NCBI GenBank assembly: GCA_963573385.1
Contig: CAUYLG010065800.1
Coordinates: 1-64,000, forward strand
Source of the DNA: Cacajao melanocephalus
Taxonomy: Eukaryota > Chordata > Mammalia > Primates > Pitheciidae
Length of the DNA: 64,000 nucleotides
Direction of reading: 5' to 3'
The translations under genes and the position numbers were made by a program. Shown here one piece after another: positions 36,476-47,649 of this stretch. The notes beneath the pieces are model-generated. The model searched no databases. It saw only the letters and a program-made list of their open reading frames with translations, and was not told the DNA's origin. Numbering within the stretch: the stretch's first letter is position 1; the number at the start of each line of letters is the position of its first letter.

Positions 36476-37539
36476 GCAGGCTGCAAATGGGTGACACAGG
36501 CTATCAGAGATTACGGTATTGGCCTCCCTGCAAGGTGAAATCAGTGGTCCAGAATGGGCAGCTCAACATGCAGCAGGCCACTGTGATGCCCACGATGAGC
36601 CACACGACTCAGACCCTCCTTCTAAGGGCCACACAGTTCTCTGAATTGCCTTCAGGCGACAATTCTGGTTCTGGAGGCATGCCTCCACCTTCTGTTCTCA
36701 AGCCTTCTCTGATTCCAAGAATGCCTTCTCGAATCCAACCTTTCTTGCTACCACCCTATTGTCAGGAAATATTTGACTCTACATTCTGGTGTATAATGCC
36801 TCCCACACTTTCTGATAAGATTCGGTTTACTGACCTCCCTGACATCTGTATAGTTATCATATACAACTGAAGACTTTTAAAGGGATGGCACTGAATCTTC
36901 TGTGGGCCATTCCTGAACAATTAAGGCTGAAAAATGTTTTGCTCTGGCAAGTGCTAAAACAAAAACAAAAATAGTGTGAGATATTTGTCATGAAACAGCC
37001 AAGTGCAATAGCTGAAAAAATGAATCCACTGTAAATCCCAAGGACACTTCAAAAATACCAAAATTCTAGACTAAAAGGATAAACCAAAGGCAAAAATAGA
37101 TTAAAAATAGGTTAAAAATAAACCAAATAAAGGGGGTGAACTTGGAAGGTGTTTGATGTCCAACTGATCAAGAGCCAACGAAGTGAGGACATTAACCCAC
37201 CATCTCACCCAGGATCAGCCTCAGGCCAACCAAGAAAGTGTTGTCTTTTTCCAGGCACCCAGCCAATACTCAGCACCTTTTACTTACAGTTCTATGCTCT
37301 CTCTCCTCCAAACATGCTGGGCATGGGGTCCTTATTCTTTTTTTAATGCTTCCACAGAAACTCTCCTCATTAACATACCAGTTATCAGTCATTAATATGT
37401 CAGTTTGAGTAGAAATCGGTAATATTTTTCCTGTAGAATTTGCATTGTGTGTTTGATTTCTCAAAATGGCTGAGAAGAGGGGAAAGAGGAAATGGGAAGC
37501 AGCATTTTCCTCTTCCTTTTGAAAGAATTTCAGGATGGA
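36476..37539. other. unique spacer between units A and B
   Basis: A 127-codon reading frame (36,487-36,870, plus strand) has no recognisable domain and is not called as a gene. The rest shows nothing distinctive. Confidence 0.45.
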
Positions 37540-37706
37540 AGTTAGGGACAGCCTAGGGCTTTCTTTGGATGGTTGGAGAGTGAGAATTCTGGGATTTCTG
37601 TAATTGTCTTTGTGAGGCCACACAGCAGCTGGTGTGCCTTCATGTACATCGTCTAGATGGCACATGGGTACACAGGTGGTGTCAGCCCCGATGCTGAAAG
37701 AGGATC
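37540..37706 (-). repeat. unassigned repeat unit B, inverted relative to A
   Basis: Reverse-complement partner of unit A. Small gaps occur within the ATTGCAG and CCAACC parts; both ends of the match are sharp (about 37,540 and 37,706). Short reading frames in the two units read similar peptides, which follows from DNA similarity and is not evidence for coding. Confidence 0.85.
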
Positions 37707-39479
37707 CTCAGCACAGTAGCATATGGATGTGAGTGACTGCAGGTGCCAGCGAGACTCTGCCTTTTCCCTCCATGACCACAGAAAGGTGGCACTTCATGAA
37801 CTTCTATATAACATAATAGTGGGGAGGAAATTGAGTTTTGTGCATGTGATTTCCTTTTTTGTTTATTTGTATTTGATTTCCTATAAGAATAGTTATGGGA
37901 AAGAATAAAACATTGAATTCTGTACTCTCCACTCTCAACAAGTAGATCCTGAAATACACTCTCAATACTTACTTCCGGACCCTGACATGCACCTAACAGA
38001 GAAGAAAAGAAGAAAGAATTTAGACAATCAGAATCTCTTGGAGAACTTGGCTTGAGCCAAGGCAACCTAGATAGGTCTGTTTTAATGGACACATTCCTAA
38101 GAAATCATCACCCAATCAGAGCAGAGATAAATGGCACATTTTGAAAGGAACTTCTTGTGGTCTGAAAAAAATATCAGGACTTTTATACTTTGAACCTTTT
38201 GCTCCCAAGAGACTCACATTTGTTAGAACCAATACTAAAGAGTAAAGACTTGTTTCAAGTTAAGTCCAAAGTTTCCAGAGGTTGAGCTACCATGGAAAGA
38301 AATAAAAAATGGCATCAAGACGTAAAAAAGGACATACGTTAAGTAGAACGTCTCTACCCAGATTCCCATGGAAAGTCTAACTGCTCGGCCCCTTGAACTC
38401 ACTATAGATGAGAGTTCCTTTTTTGGGCCAACCACCAAACCAAATATAAGCCCCAGCACCCTCTCCAGCTCCCTGGCTCAGCTCTGAACAGTTAGACGAC
38501 CCTTCAGCTTGTTTTTTTCTCCTCTCCTCCCCACCACTTTAGTGCACTTCCCTCCTATGATACTGAAGAAAAAACACGAGCAGGTGTGTTATACACAGCA
38601 GGTCCCCCAGTCCAGCTCTCTTCATAGGGCTGTTGCAGAGATAAAAGTGTCTACCTGCCCGTCCTCCACTCTATCACCCACTGTGGGTATAGGGAAAATG
38701 ACTGTAGAGCAGGCAGTCTGTCTTCTTATGAGGGTACCCAGGAGGTTTTCTTGAGCAACCAGGGGCAACTATCAAAATAACAGTCTTTAGTGAAATAGAT
38801 CCCCCTACATACTTTATGAGGTTTGCAACAATTCAGGAACTGTAGGTTTCTTGTGTAATTCATTGTCTGATCTGGTTAAGCAATGATCAGCATAAATCCA
38901 CTAATGGGAAGCTCAAATCCTTTTAGAAGGAAAAAAACAAAACACCCGGTAATCATCAAAAATCTTGGTGAATATGAACAAAATCCTCAGCTAGTCTTGA
39001 CAGATCCTTAATGGAACAACTTGCATTGTAACTAACCCAATTCCTCCGAAGTAGAGAAACATTAATTGAAGAATTAAACTGAATAAAGAAATCTGAAAAC
39101 ATTACACCTTATCCTAAGCTCTGCCACACACAACATATATACCAGACACATACCACACACATATACACCATGAAAGCATTTCCTAAAGTTTTAAGCATCT
39201 GTGTATGTGTATAGGTATCTTTCAAAATATTTTTAGAGAAAACATCACTGGAGATCCCAATATGTAGCATAAATGAAAAGCAGAGCTTGTATGCTTAGAG
39301 TGGAGTCAGAACAGATTCCTCTCACTTAGCAATCTCTTGGCAATCAACACTGGACTCTGAAGCACCAAAACTTCCCAAATCACACCTTAAAGACCACCAG
39401 CCCAGACTCTACAAGACTTTACATTACTAGCAATAGGTGTGGGTCTTATTTACAAAAGGATTTATAGACTCTCACCATT
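37707..39479. other. unique stretch
   Basis: No supported gene or repeat. CA/TA-rich patch at 39,125-39,170. Confidence 0.45.
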
Positions 39480-39680
39480 AATTCAAGAGTTCCTTTCCTA
39501 AGCCCCTACTTTGCTCCTATACAGAGACACCAAAGTGAAAGAGACATGAATACTGATTCCAAGGAGCTCAGTCTATTATGGGGAAAAAAAAGTCATCAGA
39601 ATTTTCCAAGCATTAGAACAAGTAATGTGACAGAGGCAGTCACGGGATGCTATGGGCTTCCAATTTTTATCCTACCAATA
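39480..39680 (+). repeat. ancient interspersed repeat, family unassigned
   Basis: ATACTGATTCCAAGGAGCTC, AGTCTATTATGGGG and TCACGGGATGCTATGGGCTT fit the same old family as the copies at 4.9 and 42.6 kb. Confidence 0.45.
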
Positions 39681-40755
39681 CTTTGCAGGACACTGTTTCA
39701 AAATGGACTATCCTTTAATTTATCAGCTTGTTAACTTTGGGGCAGAAGATTGGGTAGCTGAGAAAATGAGTGTATCAAAGGCTTGTCTGAGAAAGACACT
39801 ATGAAGTGTCTATTTCGTTTTATTCCCACTTACCATCTACCCTGTAAATAAGTGATGATGTCAAACATTTAAAGACGTAAAAGTAAGATAATTTTCACAT
39901 GGTATCAAACAGCATACATCTCCCCCTGGATTATAATGCTGCAGATGGTATGGTGGCCTATGTTGACCCTCATCAGACACATGAAGCTGATAACATATAT
40001 CACATTTAATGCAATTTACTAACCCATTCAATCTTTTTTTTTAATAAGTATTTCATATAACCATCTTAAGGACGTAAGGAGTTCCTAAGCTGAATACCAA
40101 TTTGGTGAGTTGAATTTGCTGACATCCTTTCCTCTGCTGAACTAGAAACCCTTCAGTTCAAAGCCCAAGTCACACATGTGGTGATTCCTCTGAGAAGTTT
40201 CTAATAAGTGGAATTCCTGTGCCCAGAAAACTCAATTTACTCCCACGTAACCTGTGGAGTCCTTTATAGCTCCAGGATTCTGTTTTTCTTTGTAGTAATA
40301 GATGCCATTATTTTGGGGAATGAAAGAAAACGCTCATACTAGTAAGAAGGGAAAGGAATAAAGGACTGTCGAACCTCGAGAAGGAAGACAATGGCCATGC
40401 AGATGACTGTGTCATCTGTGCTTGGACATCTCCAGGAGAGGGAGTTAACTACTTCCTGGGGGAGCTCATTCCTCTTGGACAGCCTTTTAAAATTTTTATT
40501 CACAAAGACAAATTTTCTTAAGTCGATAAAAGTTTTTCCTCCTGTCACTCCTACCTATTGTTTCTAAATTTGCTCTGTGAAACCACAAAAAAAGGAAACT
40601 CTCCCCCTTCCATGGGACAGGCCTTCACGGGGTCTCACAGATTGCCCTCCAATGATCTCTCATCACTTTAAGTATTCCCCAGCACTCAGAGGGACTAGAA
40701 TAGATCAATACTCAAAGATACAATATTTTAGAGATTATTACCATTTCATTTTATA
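39681..40755. other. unique stretch
   Basis: No supported feature. Confidence 0.45.
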
Positions 40756-41274
40756 TTTTTTAATTGCATAAAATACACATAACATCAAATTTATCATCTT
40801 AATCACTTTTTTTTTCAGAGACAGGGTCTTGCTATATTGTCTTGGCTGGACTTGAACTCTGAGCTCAAGTAATCCTCCTGCCTCTTAGCCTTCCACGTAG
40901 CTGGTACTACAGGCACCCACTACCACCCCGGCTCATTTCAACCACTTTTAAGTGTATAATCGGTAGTATTAAGTACATTCACATTTCTGTGCAACCATCA
41001 CCACCATCCATCCACAGAACTCTTTTCATTGTGCAAAACTGGAAGTCTATACACGTTAAAAGAGCCCCTCCTTCCCTTCTTTCCCCCACTTCCTGAAACC
41101 ACTATTTTATTCTGTCTCTATAAATTTGACTACTCCAGATACTCATATAGGTGGAATTGTATAGTGTTTGCTCTTTTGTTCTCATTTCACTTCATATAAT
41201 GTCCTCAAGTCTCATCCATGTTGTAGCATGCATTTGAATTTCCTTACTTTTTAAGGCTAAATAATGCTCCATAT
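40756..41274 (-). mobile_element. L1M 3' end, antisense, split by an Alu monomer
   Basis: AAAATACACATAACATCAAA, ATTCACATTTCTGTGCAACC, TATAAATTTGACTACTCCAG and TTTTTAAGGCTAAATAATGC are the reverse complement of an old L1 (L1MB-L1MD type), from its poly(A) end back to the last ORF2 codons. The Alu monomer at 40,807-40,933 interrupts it, so the L1 is the older of the two. Confidence 0.85.
40807..40933 (-). mobile_element. monomeric Alu (FLAM-type), antisense
   Basis: A single arm of about 127 bases: poly(T), GAGACAGGGTCTTGCTATAT, AATCCTCCTGCCTCTTAGCC, TAGCTGGTACTACAGGCACC, ending near CCCGGCT. Imperfect flanking copies TTAATCACTTTT and TCAACCACTTTT look like a drifted target-site duplication. 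Only one arm is seen, so this is a fossil monomer and not a truncated dimer. Confidence 0.8.
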
Positions 41275-41400
41275 CATCCTTCCAATTTACAGATGTGAAA
41301 AATCAAGGCTACAGGAAGTTAAGAGCTTTCCTAAGGTCACACAACCAGAACTGAAACCAAGCCCTACGACCCCCTGTCCACTGCCCGACCAGGTATCATT
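41275..41400 (-). mobile_element. MIR (reverse orientation)
   Basis: TTCCAATTTACAGATGTGAA, CTAAGGTCACACAACCAGAA and CTGAAACCAAGCCCTACGAC match reverse MIR core and head. Confidence 0.65.
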
Positions 41401-42644
41401 CTCTATTTTCCAAATGTCCTATATTTCCATATGAACTGAAACTAAACAGTAAGCCTCCTTTACCAACTTTCCCTAGGCAAAGAGCTTATCTTGTTCTTAG
41501 AAGCCATTACACACACACACACACCCCAAAATGGGAAGTACCTTTCAGAGAGAAGTGAGTTTAAACTTAGAGTTTAAAGCTCAGACATTGCAATTCTCAA
41601 GATCCAAGCACTGGCAGAGGAACAAGGTAAGGAAGCCTGTGGATTCAGTCCTACTACAGGCTGGCTAATAATCACCACTTCCTTAAGCATAACTCTAATT
41701 ACTATTATACTTATATACTCTGTTCCTTTTGAGGGGCAGCATACTGCAAAGTCCCCACTCTTATGCTGGAACTTGAGTTCTTGTAGGTAATAGGAAGAGG
41801 GAGATGCTTCAAGGGTGCTTGTTTGTTTTTAATTCTTCCTTTTTTTTTTTCACTCTGGATGTATGTTGCTCTCCCTCCTGCTGACAAATAAGGAAAGGCA
41901 TAGTAGAGTGTAACCAGAGTAGAGCTCAGTCCTCCCTCACAGCTATTACTGCTTAATAAAGAACAGCACTTCGGCAAGGGATGAGGTTACTGTCAGAGGG
42001 GCATGATTAATAATGATTAATTTGATCTGTGCCAACATAAACTGGATCCGCCATTCACTAAATAATTATTCTGTAGCCTGGATACCATTTCCACAGGGCT
42101 CAGGGAAGTTGCTGGCCATTTATCACATTAAAACAAAACAAAAAACCTACATAAACAAGGGAAGATAAAATTAGAAACCATCACCAAAATAAAACCAAGT
42201 GCCTTCATATCCACCCACAAAATGCCTGCTTAAAGCTGGAAACAACAATAACAATAAAACCCTTGTGTCACTATCTTGTCCTAAAGAGAGAGAGAGAAAA
42301 TCAACTGGACAACGTCTTTCTTTCTGCAAGGAAAGAAGAGGAACCAAATCTGTTTTGTTTTTTGTTTGTTTTTCTACAGAGGGAAAGGTACATCTACCTC
42401 CTCAATGGATCTTCACTTCTATCTTATAGGTAAGATATCAGCAGTCGTTCAACACGCAAGGAAAGTATGGTTTGTGAGCTCTGGGTGAATTTCATAACAC
42501 AGAGCATATTTACAGCAAAATCTGGTCTCAACTCAAGGCTTCTATCTTAAGGACTTTTCTTTTGCTGTGGCCTTTAACAAAGATCATCCTGAGCTGGTTC
42601 CTAACCCTAACTGTCTCTTCTGAGTTCTATTTTTAGAGGGGATC
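41401..42644. other. unique stretch with short CA run
   Basis: A short CA run lies at 41,509-41,525, T11-T12 at about 41,839-41,850, and TTTG repeats near 42,352-42,372. No gene was seen. Confidence 0.45.
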
Positions 42645-43560
42645 ACTTCACAAATCATTTTACAAATATTTGTTGAACATGCACTCTGTGCCAGGCACTA
42701 TGTTCTAGGCACCATGATACAATGTGAGCAGAACAAAGTCCCTGCCCTCAAAGAGCTTCTGCTGTAGCAGAGAATGGCAGGTCATAAACAAATAAGCAAT
42801 GAAAATATGCAGCATGCATTTATAGATAAACACTAAAAATAAGGCAGGTTAAGAAGAACAGAGATAGAAGGGAAGAGATCTGTTACCTTTTACAGGGTAG
42901 TCAGGAGAAACCTCATGGATAATGAATGGATATTTAAGCACAGAAATCAGGGGCAAGTATTGCAGGCATCTGGGGGAGAATCTTACAGGCAGAAGAAATG
43001 GCAAAATCCAATGACTGAGATAGATTGAGGTTTGGAGTATTCAGCAAGGTGGAACAGAGTGAAACAAGGCCAGACAGCTAACAGGAGCCAGGTCACTTAG
43101 GACTCTGTAGACTACTGCGAAGAGTTGACTTTTACACAAAATAAAATGGGAAGCCATGGATGAGTTTGGAGCACAGGAGCATTCTAATTTTACTGGTGTT
43201 TTAAATGTTTCTCTAGCTACCATGTGGGAAATAAATGGATATTAGTTTGGAGTTCAGCTGTTAGGTCCAAGGTATAGATAAACATTTGGTGTTTTATGTG
43301 TGTAAATGATATTTAATCCCATGAGAAAGGACAGAGAAGAGAAGAGGATGGAGAACTGAGTCCTAAGACACTCCAGTGTTTAGAGGTCAAGGAGATAAAG
43401 AGGGACCAGCCAAGGATTCGGAAAAGGAACAACCAGTGAGCTACGGAGAGAATAAAGCGTGGTGTCCCAGAAGCCAAGGGGAACATATTTTAAGAAGGAG
43501 GAAAGGATTAATATGTCAGATGAAACTGAGAGGTCAGTCAGTAATTAATGTTATCAGAAG
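42645..43560 (+). repeat. long ancient interspersed repeat, family unassigned
   Basis: The longest copy of this old family here. Landmarks in order: TGCACTCTGTGCCAGGCACT, GTCCCTGCCCTCAAAGAGCT, GGAGAAACCTCATGG, GGCAAAATCCAATGACTGAG, GGCCAGACAGCTAAC, ATGGGAAGCCATGGATGAG, TTTGGAGCACAGG, TTTGGAGTTCAGCTGTTAGG and CTGAGTCCTAAGACACTCCAG. The order implies one element of about 0.9 kb. It is most likely LINE-derived (L1M or similar). Confidence 0.6.
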
Positions 43561-43964
43561 TGTAGGAATATCTCTCCAAAGATTATTTAAATTTTGGCTT
43601 TCAGCATAATTAGGAGAGTACTGAAGAAAGCGTTTCATAGCTTTAAATGACCAGTGCCATGTACCATCTCTCCTGAGTTTTCAGATGTTCACAGTGGGAA
43701 TTCAGAGAGTCAATACAATAAACATCAACTTTAAACAACCATGCTCTGTGCTGTAGCTAGTGGTGCTTCCTTTCACCTGAGATACAAACACCTTGATGTC
43801 AATTGCCTCCCTGTTCCTCAGCACATGCCAGGAAACCTACAGTGAGTGATCCGTTCACCTCTTCTCATTGTAGAGGTGAAGACACCGGGGCATTAATCCA
43901 AATTATTTTTTTCGATTCTACACTACAATGGTTTGTACCATTAATATATCTCCTCTGCCCATCA
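43561..43964. other. unique sequence
   Basis: No supported feature. Confidence 0.45.
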
Positions 43965-44378
43965 AAGTTTGACTTCCATGACCTTGCATTTGATGTCTCC
44001 TATGACCTACTATTTCATAACTTCAACTATGTACTCCAGCCTACGTCGTTACTCACTGTTCCCTCAACACCTGGAATGATGTTTTACTTATGGCCCGGCA
44101 TGCTTCCCTTATCTCTGTTTAATTTTTAGGCCCAGTTAAATCATCAGTGAACACTTATGTAAATGAGGTTTCTTCTAAGTCTACAATAATTTCTCCCTTA
44201 TCTTTGTGCCATTCGTATAACACTTATTATATACATATCATTGTTTGCATCCTGCTAATGACATCTTTTGGATGACAGGCGCTAAATCGTCACAAAGTCT
44301 TTATTCTATATAATATTTGACACTATGCATTGCATCAAATAAATACTCAGTTACCATTTAGAGAATGAATAAATAACT
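43965..44378 (+). mobile_element. L2 LINE fragment reaching the 3' end
   Basis: CACCTGGAATGATGTTTTAC, GCCCAGTTAAATCATCAGTG, TTGTGCCATTCGTATAACAC, and the tail CATTGCATCAAATAAATACTCAG followed by GAATGAATAAATAA are L2 landmarks. Confidence 0.75.
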
Positions 44379-44989
44379 CATAACAAAGAATGATACAACT
44401 TAAAAGCTAAAAGCAAGTCAACAGTCGAGTTCAGTTCAGGACCTTTAAATTCTGACATTTAGATTCACTTTGGAAATGGCTGTTCCTTTTTCTGCCAGTG
44501 CTAATCATTGATGGTGACAGAACCGTTACATATGCTTTGAAGGACTTGGCTCTTTCACCCCAGAAATGGGCTTGCATTGCCTTTCCTTCCCTGGGCACCA
44601 CTCCCACATTCCCAGCCTCAATGGGAAACTTGATCCATCTCTGTTTGAAAAATAATTACTTTTTTCCTTTCTGCTTCACAATATACCCTGTCAACCATTG
44701 AGATAATACTATACAGTAAACAAACAAGAGACAAGCAAATGGTCAGTCCTTATCTGTTCTAAGCACTATGTGCTTAGAACCCCATGCTAGCACCCCTCCC
44801 ACCTCGACCTCCATACCTGGCACACAGAAAAGAATGGACAAATACCTGTAGCTTTACATGTATTTGAAGAAAAAAAAATGTAAACCTGTATGTGCTACTG
44901 AATGAGTTGTATAGTCCAGATAACAATATCTTAAGAACTCAGGGCCTAGGGCAATACCAAGAACAGGCTGCTATCAAGGAAGAGCTCCT
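44379..44989. other. unique sequence with perfect hairpin
   Basis: No gene was seen. The hairpin at 44,756-44,780 is the only structured item. Confidence 0.45.
44756..44780. repeat. perfect hairpin, 11-bp stem, 3-nt loop
   Basis: GTTCTAAGCAC, loop TAT, then the exact reverse complement GTGCTTAGAAC. The shape matches that of the hairpin at 9.2 kb, but the sequence is unrelated. Confidence 0.97.
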
Positions 44990-45114
44990 GAGAAGGTGTG
45001 TTCTGGACTGGGTCTAAAGAACTGGAAAAAATTGCTAGAGTGGTAACTCCAGGGAGAGCACTCCAAAAGTGGGAAAAGAAGTCAGGAAAGCCTGAGCAGG
45101 AAAAAAAAAAAAAA
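44990..45114 (+). repeat. ancient interspersed repeat fragment with A14
   Basis: GAAGGTGTGTTCTGGACTGG, GAGAGCACTCCAAAAGTGGG and CCTGAGCAGG follow the 3' part of the unassigned family. A14 at 45,101-45,114. Confidence 0.4.
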
Positions 45115-45314
45115 GTGTTTAGAAGCTTGGTAGAACTGTAAATTGGCCAAGATGAGAGGTAAAGCTGGAAAGACCAGTCTGGCTGGCTGGCCCAGTTCAT
45201 TACCTAATGGTCCTAATATAGCTCCCTCTGTGCATTTAATGGCCAGGGTCAGCAAGGGTACAACAATGGGGCCAGGTCATGCACAGAGACCTACCATTAG
45301 TTATAAGTCATGGA

Positions 45315-45500
45315 AGGACCACTGGAGCAGGAGTCAGAAGGCCTGAGTCCAAGCCCTGGCTCACATATCAAAAAACCTATAAACAAGGCAATTGATTTCT
45401 TTTTGCCTTGGTTTTCTCCCCTTACCAGGAAAAAGAAAATAAAAACAATGGTTCTGCCTACTTTTATGGTTATCATGAGGCTGATATACAACAATGATTA
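45315..45500 (+). mobile_element. MIR, near full length
   Basis: GACCACTGGAGCAGGAGTCA, GGCCTGAGTCCAAGCCCTGG, TTGCCTTGGTTTTCTCCCCT and GGTTATCATGAGGCTGATAT match MIR from head to 3' third. Confidence 0.7.
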
Positions 45501-45814
45501 CCAGAGGTCCATTCAAAAGCAATATGTCTTTGGCATAAATCTCTTAACAAAAATACTGTAGGTTGTCTTAAGAAATACACTGACATAACATAGATCCAAT
45601 GAAAGCACTATAATCTAGAGCTGCCCTTACTCAAGAGGAGATTCTCTTAATAAGGAACTATAGTCAATTCTTCAGGATTAGCGGGGTGCTATAAAGAATG
45701 TTAAGATTGACATGGACTGATCTAGCTCTGCTATGATCTATCGTGTATGACCTTGCACCTCAGTTTTTGTTTAGCTTTTTTAATCAGTAAAATTAAAATG
45801 TGAGAGAGGGGACT
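45501..45814. other. unique sequence
   Basis: No supported feature. Confidence 0.4.
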
Positions 45815-46115
45815 AGTAAAAGGTTGATCAATGGGTATAAAGTTATAGTCAGAAAGAATAAGTTGTGATGTTCTATCCTACTGTAGAGTGATTATAGCAA
45901 ATAATAATGAAGTGTATAGTTCAAAATAGCTAAAAGATTTTGAATGCTGTCACCAGAAAGAAATGAGAAATGCTTAATGTAATGCATATGGTAATTACTC
46001 CAATTTGATTATACTATATATATACGCATTGAAAACCCACATTATACCCTAGAAATATGTATATTTATTACCTGTCAATTATAAATTTTTTAAAAAATCA
46101 ATAAAACATGCTTTA
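45815..46115 (+). mobile_element. L1MA-type 3' end
   Basis: GGTTGATCAATGGGTATAAA, GTTATAGTCAGAAAGAATAA, GTAGAGTGATTATAGCAAAT and CCTGTCAATTATAAATTTTT are the 3' UTR of an L1MA/L1MB-class element and end in AATAAAACA. 5'-truncated. Confidence 0.85.
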
Positions 46116-47206
46116 TAAAATAAATAAAGTAACACACCTGACTTTGTGGTGAAAATTAAAGATGACCGCAATGTAAAAGTTCTAAGTCAGTCTCTGGTAT
46201 ACAGCAGATACAGATGTTGTAAGCATTTTTATAATTACTTCAATATGAAAGATATTATGGGAATAGACACTATGTCACATTAATCAGCCATATGCAAAGG
46301 ACTGAAATGTCTTTGATACCATAAACATAACTTAAATTATACTTGAGATTCCTCCCTTCTATAAGGATGTCCTTTATTTATCAAACTGAAGATGGCATGG
46401 TGGAAATCATCATTCAATGCTATTTAAATATATTATACTGTGCATTACAAAACAGTATATACACTTTCCCCTATTTCCATACCCGTCTTTAAAAAAGGAA
46501 GTCGAGTGATTGTAAAGTAACTGAAAAATGCATTGTTATCGCATACCACACTTGAAATTTGAGTTTGATTCTGTGCTTCTGTCATGTTGGGGTTGGCATG
46601 GGGCTAGAGAGAAAGGAGAAGGAAAAGGAAGGAGGAGGTATGTAAACCAGAATGGCTCTGAACAAGCATTTAAACTTAAAGATAATAAAATGCACTGGGC
46701 TTCAGTCAAAGCCTCACTCCTTTAGATGACAGAAATTAGGTCAGTTGACCAAAATTTCAGATTTGGCTTATGCTGGCCACTGCTGCATTGAGATCTTGAA
46801 CTGGGCTTCTGCACGGTTCCTGGCTGACAATTTATAGGTTAGGCTGAGCATCTTTCAAGTACAGACACATTTCAGACCTCTGCTGTGCACCCATGTAAAC
46901 CTGCTTCCTCCCTTCCCCATCCAGAGAATGTCTGAGGCCTGATGAGCAGTAGTCTCTATCTCAACAAGAAAGTGAAGAGAAGTTAAAGGTGAAAATATTC
47001 TATGTGGCCACCTTTAAAATAAGGCGTTTCAGAAACTGTTTACCAAGCAAAGGGAGGGGGCCTGATAGGAAATGGAACCACCAGTGGGGGCCACATATTA
47101 GCGTAGTATTGTTACTGCTGTTATAACCACCACACAACTCCACCACCACAACCCCTGACAATGCTCAGCTGAGAAGCAGCCCAGGTTCCCTGCAAGCATG
47201 CAGGCC
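46116..47206. other. unique stretch
   Basis: No supported gene. The word CCACCAGTGGGGGC at 47,078-47,091 agrees with the CTCF core at most positions. Confidence 0.45.
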
Positions 47207-47443
47207 AGAAGTTCCCAACCTGGCCACACATACACATCACCTGGGGAGCTTGAAAGACATACCAATACCTAAAAATCATCTCTTGATTTTCTGGTTTAAT
47301 TGGTATAGGATAGGATGCAGACATCCGTTTTTTGCAGTTGTTTTTTTTTGTTTTGTTTTTTTTTTGGTTGCTGCTTTTAAAATGTCCTAGTGATTCCAAC
47401 ACGTAGCCAGAATTGAGAACTAAAATCTAGTTGAAAACCACTG
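47207..47443 (+). mobile_element. MER5-type transposon with T-rich expansion
   Basis: AGTTCCCAACCTGGCCACAC opens it; CATCACCTGGGGAGCTTGAA and GGTTTAATTGGTATAGG follow. An inserted T/G run lies at about 47,339-47,368. It closes with GATTCCAACACGTAGCCAGA. A second transposon-like end (GTTGAAAACCACTGC) follows within 20 bases. Confidence 0.75.
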
Positions 47444-47610
47444 CATATAGCACAGAAATGCGAGATTTGCCACGAGTGACTTGCCTAACATCATAAAATG
47501 TGCTAGATTAGTTCTTCAATCAAATTGCCTTTTTCTCATTGCCCAGTATTTTTGTGATATTTCAGGGAAATCTTTCTATTTTAGACTTAATTATAAAGCT
47601 TCTCTCCACC

Positions 47611-47649
47611 TCACCACCCCCCGCCCCACACACACACACACACACACAC
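47611..47649 (+). repeat. C-rich run plus (CA)11
   Basis: ACCACCCCCCGCCCC leads into eleven CA units. Confidence 0.95.

Noticed and set aside
36487..36870. 127-codon plus-strand reading frame
   Set aside because: No recognisable domain, no splice or promoter context, and composition typical of chance translation.
36179..37706. Shared peptide in reading frames of units A and B as evidence of a gene family
   Set aside because: The peptide similarity follows from DNA similarity; unit A's frame hits a stop within the unit.
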